A stretch of 11,564 bases of DNA from an uncultured Flavobacterium sp. Its GTDB lineage: Bacteria > Bacteroidota > Bacteroidia > Flavobacteriales > Flavobacteriaceae. This document shows positions 10,701 through 11,564 of the stretch, in pieces. Both the position numbers and the translations under genes were made by a program. The notes below the pieces were generated by a model that did not search any database, was not told the origin of the DNA, and saw only the letters and a list, made by a program, of their open reading frames with translations. The stretch covers positions 1 to 11,564 of the forward strand of contig CAMPIZ010000023.1 in the NCBI GenBank assembly GCA_946886675.1, read 5' to 3'. How positions within the stretch are numbered: position 1 is the stretch's first letter; each line of letters starts with the position of its first letter.

Positions 10701-11564
10701 CTATCGAAATTACAGGTGGAACAGGCACTTATGAAGCAAGTATAGACGGAGTTACTTATGTACCTGTAACAGGCACAACACACACCTTTACGGGACTTAC
10801 TACGAACGATCTTACAGATCCTACGTTATTTACTATTAGCGTAAGGGATTCAAACGGTTGTGACCTTACGCCACCACTTGATCACTATATGATGCCTCCG
10901 GTCGATATTCAGCCGGCTGTAGAACCTATAGTGTATAACTGTACAGGTAATGTACCGGGTAATGAAGTTACCATAAGTGTTAATGCGGCAGTTTCAGCCA
11001 ATGTACAGTACTCCCTTGACGGAGGCGCTTACCAGTCATCTAATACATTTGCCAACCTTGCATTAGGTACACATACGGTAGATGTACAGCACACTAACGG
11101 CTGTATAAGATCAGTAACTTTTGATATAGAGGACCGTGACCCTGTTGCGGCTACGGCAGCGGTAACGGCCGATGTGCTTTGCTTTGGTGAGGCCACCGGT
11201 AGTATCGAAGCTACGGTAACCTCCGGCACGGCGCCTTATGAATATGCAATCTCCACAGACCCTGCGAACTTTGTAACATCGAATATATTTACCGGCCTTG
11301 CGGCAGGCAGCTATACCATCACGGTAAGGGATGCCATCGGTTGTGAGTTTACCACAACAGCAGTAACGGTGGTTGAGCCTGCGGCAGCCCTAACGGCCAG
11401 TGAAGCGGTAACCCATGAGATCTGTTTGGGCGCTAATGACGGTACGGTAACCGTAACGGTAACCGGCGGTACTTCGCCTTACTTTACCTCCCTTGACGGT
11501 GCTGCACCGATACAGGGGCAGCTTACCTACAGCAGCCTTGCACCGGGTACCTATACGATAGAAG
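1712..11564 (+). CDS. Giant SprB-like repeat adhesin, predicted T9SS-secreted surface protein (3' end missing)
   Basis: One frame runs from ATG 1712 to the window edge with no stop, giving at least 3284 residues. The start is fixed by an in-frame TAA at 1703 and by the signal peptide that follows at once. Order of parts: signal peptide (1-25), N-terminal beta-rich domain (26-396), DUF11-like domain (397-510), two Ig-like modules (about 562-627 and 641-740), then about 30 SprB-like repeats from residue 748 onward. The repeats share a C-x-G opening, a GG-x-x-PY-x-Y centre, an F-x-GL-x-AG-x-YT-V-x-V-x-D hairpin, a GC, and an EP-type ending. SprB of F. johnsoniae is a cell-surface adhesin of about 6500 residues moved by the gliding machinery and exported by the T9SS; this protein has the same repeat class, so a gliding or attachment role is likely. 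It could also be a non-motility adhesin, since such repeats occur in many Bacteroidota surface proteins. The expected C-terminal sorting domain lies beyond the window. I give no gene symbol because orthology to sprB cannot be shown here. Confidence 0.9.
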   Translation, partial: MHLRIHTLRIKLLIGLLLSCFAMQAQVPVPFTIRYQDNIKGDITQISNGIVNRYEPEDTEWECTGPWWNLDCDEVTVPEIPTSQPYGGNTANDNFDMRYIDIDGDPATFSSSSATLSTVVNDGCSTVVYAALYWSATYRYNTDNSSSGRATDFNLVKLKLPGASAYTDITGTVIYDGFGTADFGHNGPYACYADVTSLVAGLADPNGEYTVANIRASQADLSGGVSGGWTLFVVYENPNKPGKYVTSYDGFAGVNSGLGSIDVNYSGFTTVPAPLPVRAKLMACALEGDKGINGDRLEFKEAAAGTFSQLSNTLNPATNFFNGSISYLDATDAPQPFTNRVPNSSNTLGYDADIINIPNGLLSNGATAATLRIRSTQDTYYMFFNALSVDIIETEIRLVKTVEDLAGNDIGGADVTLGDYLEYVINFQNIGNDDATGFTITDVLPDNTFFNQIDVSGAPGVTHVYDPVTSQVTFTIPDNLVEEADPAYEIRLRVRVVETCSELTNACSNIIQNTAYSTYHGVLNNNVISNNPSVAGVNTCGQPLTGPANFLVDIDDCTFEREVVLCGTSVTLTAGDGYVAYTWYDSANNVIGNTQSIVVNAVGQYHVVNTAPPGCVGITEYVNVVLQGATQTNPIAGIADEIAICPNDGAELPYIFLCGINDTRLIQTGILDADSIVWERLNEGSCTTEAIDDCANNHPSCTWTQVGTGPDFEAALAGEYRLVVNYQNGCFSRFYFNVYANLLDPQYTREHILCTSDGEIAVTNVPAGYEYQLVDQVTNTVLVPYQNNPVFPITTAGIYTIQLRQIGVTDGCVFELEDIGIQNRILDVNAIIQDATCDGLGSIRLQALNVGPQYYFALTGPGGVNVSYGPVMDNNQLFDNLNPGSYDYTVTTDDGCTETGTIVINDYSNVQLTATVTQNISCSSGFIDLEPSGGLAPYSFAIYSKDGTLLNPGPGNYIIGDPAEILLGDEGTYVFITQDFNGCTAISNPVTIENLPSIDYTTSFENVSCNGAGNGSITFTVNNANGFGVAFEIFNVTTPEFVSSNASGVFTGLEPGTYTVNLVQQGTEECRYSTDFTITEPDPIMGTALVTDAYDCTNGGATITIDTASVTGGTGPYEYSIDGVTFSSANVFTGLTAGSYTATIRDAANCTFAINTFIIDPLTPPTSLSFNATAQTCPALTSDVTVTVTGGVAPFNYEITAPAGDVLDNGSNATFAGLSAGTYTFEVTDANGCTLTDNFTINAVTPVSVNGQAVSDVTCFGAADGSLNFNVSGFSTNYTYTVENSIGTIISNAASATAAAIPLTNLVAETYTITVTDNTTNCTDTAVVTINSPVSALTVSNAALPITCNADGSVTVTASGGWGSYAYELEYPGGTVVGPQPGSSFAGLSETGTYTVSVTDANNCTVTDTFTLTAPVPPVASIDAASDICYDGNGASLTVNVAGGQAPFTYSLNGGTSQSANIFSNLLPGTYTITVTDAYGCTDDTPVQTVGPQLIVMASLQKGLDCTASPGADMQVTIGGGIAPYTYEVSFNGGAYSAPTAATSPFTYTTAANADGTYQFRITDSNNCTVTSNVITVQPLTTPAITSVTQTQQILCNGNDTGTISVVIDTTVGVGPYVLEVINTTTSQNFGTQTSGLPAGDYEITITDANMCVSATETITLSEPDPINFITAELPITCDVSGVSAGEITVENVSGGVAPYTYYLSNNFGYSDTYNAASGEDHPFQVLDYGIYQVVVEDANGCILSESNIIMASPPEDMDIDISTATSDCINGGTAVVTVNPDVSSDDYSFAVLSTFNNPDDIPPGDWQPADSGTPLTSTFTGLIPGVTYTFVVRDNDTDCYYIKAATQPINTLSTLTSVIDVVNNVTCTGSANGTVSFTIDNYDAGTTQVNYTVYTAQSNQPTAVTGSTPVTTGPVTINNLGPLDTGSYFILFTEVDGANAGCTSASAQFTITESVNIVEVTATVTKNDNCGTNQGTISASAQYGTAPYEFIMLPDTDPAPVESTPGWTSSSVFNAEGGSYIVYVKDAYNCIQQTAAPIVLNTDPTPEIALSVVQQCNTIEGGFSIQVNRTVDGVAPYTYSFNGGAFQTQAAASFTYDNLISGTYTVEVRDTNGCTDLQSITIYPPVNLSPAATAQPTCADNDGTITVTGIGGSGNYEYELQDDSNNTLVAAQASNIFTGQASGNYVVVIHDTTTTCTAEAAVSLEAATPVIFTTTLQPVSCFGGSNGTITVNLPASNNNPVYTYTLNDGVNPPVVQNSPVFTGLAAGFYDITVTSGKNCDDTQTVEITEPAVLDVTATNTEFGCDASNTVTTVTVTATGTGGTSPYTYSINGTNFFASNTFEITDIGAAQNITVTIKDSNNCTDTFSLTVDPLPAIASVTATQQTAITCTNDEVVTIEVTGGSGDFTFELLPTGAQPVVAPGAGVQIAAFNLTAPGSYTFQVTDNVTGCYMGTIPYVVAPYDTIEVEASLPTQVTCFGDSNGTLTIDVTGYTGNYNYEVINAGSVIANGTGNTAINPLVINGLTAGNHFVTVTATDSPFCAADSNTITIPSPSNPLALTASQTASVTCDNNKGEINAVATGGWGSYEYELVNNTTSSTVQAYAPNGIFIGLAAGNYTVSVRDAGGCIVSQTINIVQPPFISADIDAVGTALLCNGDNTATVSVINVTGGEGVYQYILNTYDATGTTIVLSSGAQTGTTFSNLGAGIYSITVTDGWNCDLTTATVEVTEPDPVVGYLSMTGDLTCTTSAELTISASGGSGIYTYSTDGVTYNAVTTFNVTAGTYQYYVQDSNGCTAVLTNAVTVLPVPPLTLNLDLTAATINCFGESTAEITADATGGLGGYQYELYDNATNNLLAGPQADETFAGLSSGEYFVRVISGDCEETSGMIEITEPTPFDVDYTKTDIVCWNENNGSITINTISAGTGTIQYAISPNLNQFDTENTFTSLQPGWYEVIAQDQNGCFEFFQIEIIEPAKLEATVTSSIDELCYGDATGEVTIEITGGTGTYEASIDGVTYVPVTGTTHTFTGLTTNDLTDPTLFTISVRDSNGCDLTPPLDHYMMPPVDIQPAVEPIVYNCTGNVPGNEVTISVNAAVSANVQYSLDGGAYQSSNTFANLALGTHTVDVQHTNGCIRSVTFDIEDRDPVAATAAVTADVLCFGEATGSIEATVTSGTAPYEYAISTDPANFVTSNIFTGLAAGSYTITVRDAIGCEFTTTAVTVVEPAAALTASEAVTHEICLGANDGTVTVTVTGGTSPYFTSLDGAAPIQGQLTYSSLAPGTYTIE
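1787..2899 (+). other. N-terminal non-repetitive beta-rich domain of the adhesin
   Basis: Residues 26-396 do not belong to the repeat class. They are rich in aromatic and small residues with an alternating strand pattern. Landmarks are WECTGPWWNLDCDE near residue 60, VVYAALYWSATYR, GPYACYADVTSLVAGL, GGWTLFVVYENP and a closing TQDTYYMFFNALSVDIIE. This layout (a WSATY-type strand, then a GGWTLFVVYE strand, followed by DUF11) recalls the N-terminal regions of other large Bacteroidota T9SS cargo proteins. I cannot name a family with confidence. It would be the most membrane-distal or free end if the C terminus is the anchored end, so it is a candidate ligand-binding head (inference). Confidence 0.6.
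2900..3240 (+). other. DUF11-like (conserved repeat) domain of the adhesin
   Basis: Residues 397-510 begin LVKTVEDLAGNDIGGADVTLGD, continue YLEYVINFQNIGNDDATGF and TITDVLPDNTFF, and close with VTFTIPDNL and YEIRLRVRVVE. The order 'K-x-V, GD-x-L-x-Y-x-I-x-x-x-N-x-G, A-x-x-x-x-x-D-x-L-P' is the hallmark of DUF11, an Ig-fold module found in many bacterial surface proteins. It probably acts as a rigid structural spacer between the N-terminal domain and the rest. Confidence 0.8.
3395..3931 (+). other. Two Ig-like / cysteine-containing modules before the repeat array
   Basis: The first (residues about 562-627) reads VVLCGTSVTLTAGDGYVAYTW and later GQYHVVNTAPPGCVG, the pattern of Ig/PKD-like modules common in Bacteroidota surface proteins (C near the start, Y-TW core strand, G-x-Y-x-V strand, C near the end). 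The second (about 641-740) starts IAICPNDGAELP, has a core strand DSIVWERL, a cysteine cluster (Cys at 3767, 3791 and 3812), and ends GEYRLVVNYQNGCFSRFYF. Both probably fold as beta-sandwiches closed by disulphides on the cell surface. Names are by pattern only. Confidence 0.6.
3953..11564 (+). repeat. Array of ~30 SprB-like protein repeats
   Basis: Units average about 255 bases (85 residues). Approximate starts are 3953, 4178, 4433, 4694, 4958, 5198, 5447, 5708, 5954, 6185, 6452, 6707, 6977, 7271, 7577, 7847, 8093, 8336, 8585, 8828, 9095, 9368, 9623, 9905, 10130, 10388, 10631, 10901, 11132 and 11384 (the last is cut). The first two are the least typical. A good example is the unit at 11132: VLCFGEATGSIEATV, then APYEYAIS, NIFTGLAAGSYTITVRDAIG-C. 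Every complete unit has one cysteine near its start and one after the 'YTVTVTD' hairpin. The units are well diverged in DNA, so this is old duplication rather than a recent tandem expansion. At least two flavours are interleaved: 'GG-x-G-x-Y-x-YEL' units (5708, 8093, 9368, 10130) and 'YS-x-DG/NG' units (4958, 5954, 7847, 8585, 9905, 10901). The array probably forms a long stalk holding the adhesin away from the cell. Confidence 0.85.
11132..11564 (+). other. GC-rich segment with altered codon use inside the repeat array
   Basis: By hand count, 11161-11520 is about 54% GC, while sample stretches of the same gene such as 5401-5520 are about 40%. Threonine codons change sharply: in 11132-11564 I count about 21 of 26 as ACC or ACG, whereas the unit at 5708-5953 uses ACA and ACT for about 13 of 15. 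The reading frame and repeat pattern continue without a break, so this is a change of DNA history inside one protein and not a gene boundary. Confidence 0.7.

Noticed and set aside
10364..10783. A 139-codon open frame on the - strand, with similar - strand frames at 933-1391, 4976-5236, 6191-6388 and 9751-9993
   Set aside because: They lie wholly inside real + strand genes, and their translations are compositionally odd (Cys/Ser/Arg- or Val-rich shadows of Thr/Gly repeats). None shows its own start context or a recognisable family.
3953..11564. CRISPR array or DNA-level tandem repeat
   Set aside because: The periodicity is at protein level with about 255-base units; the DNA of the units is diverged, and there are no short identical repeats with spacers.

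Overview
The window holds two genes, both on the + strand and both cut by a window edge. Together they look like a piece of a gliding-motility / type IX secretion (T9SS) surface-adhesin locus from a member of the Bacteroidota, most likely Flavobacteriaceae close to Flavobacterium. The reasons are a PorP/SprF-type outer-membrane protein, SprB-type repeats, roughly 40% GC over most of the window, and a start codon preceded by an A-rich, almost G-free leader with no Shine-Dalgarno sequence, which is typical of that phylum. The species is not identifiable from what I can see.

Region 1 (1-1662) is the 3' part of a PorP/SprF-family gene. The end of the beta-barrel is followed by a long charged, helical, coiled-coil-like stretch, a first 'GYYVV' segment, a Lys/Asn/Ser/Thr/Pro-rich linker and a C-terminal segment that resembles a SPOR (peptidoglycan-binding) domain. 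This is much longer than an ordinary PorP/SprF protein. A 49-base gap without a terminator separates it from the next gene, so the two may be co-transcribed.

Region 2 (1712 to the right edge) is a single uninterrupted reading frame of at least 3284 codons encoding a giant secreted surface protein. In order it has a signal peptide, a large N-terminal beta-rich domain, a DUF11-like domain, two Ig-like/cysteine-containing modules, and then about 30 tandem SprB-like repeats of about 85 residues. The last repeat runs off the window. The C terminus, where a T9SS sorting domain would be expected, is not in view.

Likely working model (inference): the adhesin is exported by the Sec system and then the T9SS, and is displayed on the cell surface as a long fibre. 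A PorP/SprF-type protein assists its secretion or anchoring, and the SPOR-like tail could tether that partner to the cell wall. The most notable observations are the strict two-cysteines-per-repeat rule through the whole array, the abrupt rise in GC and change in codon use in the last ~430 bases, and the unusual PorP-coiled-coil-SPOR architecture.
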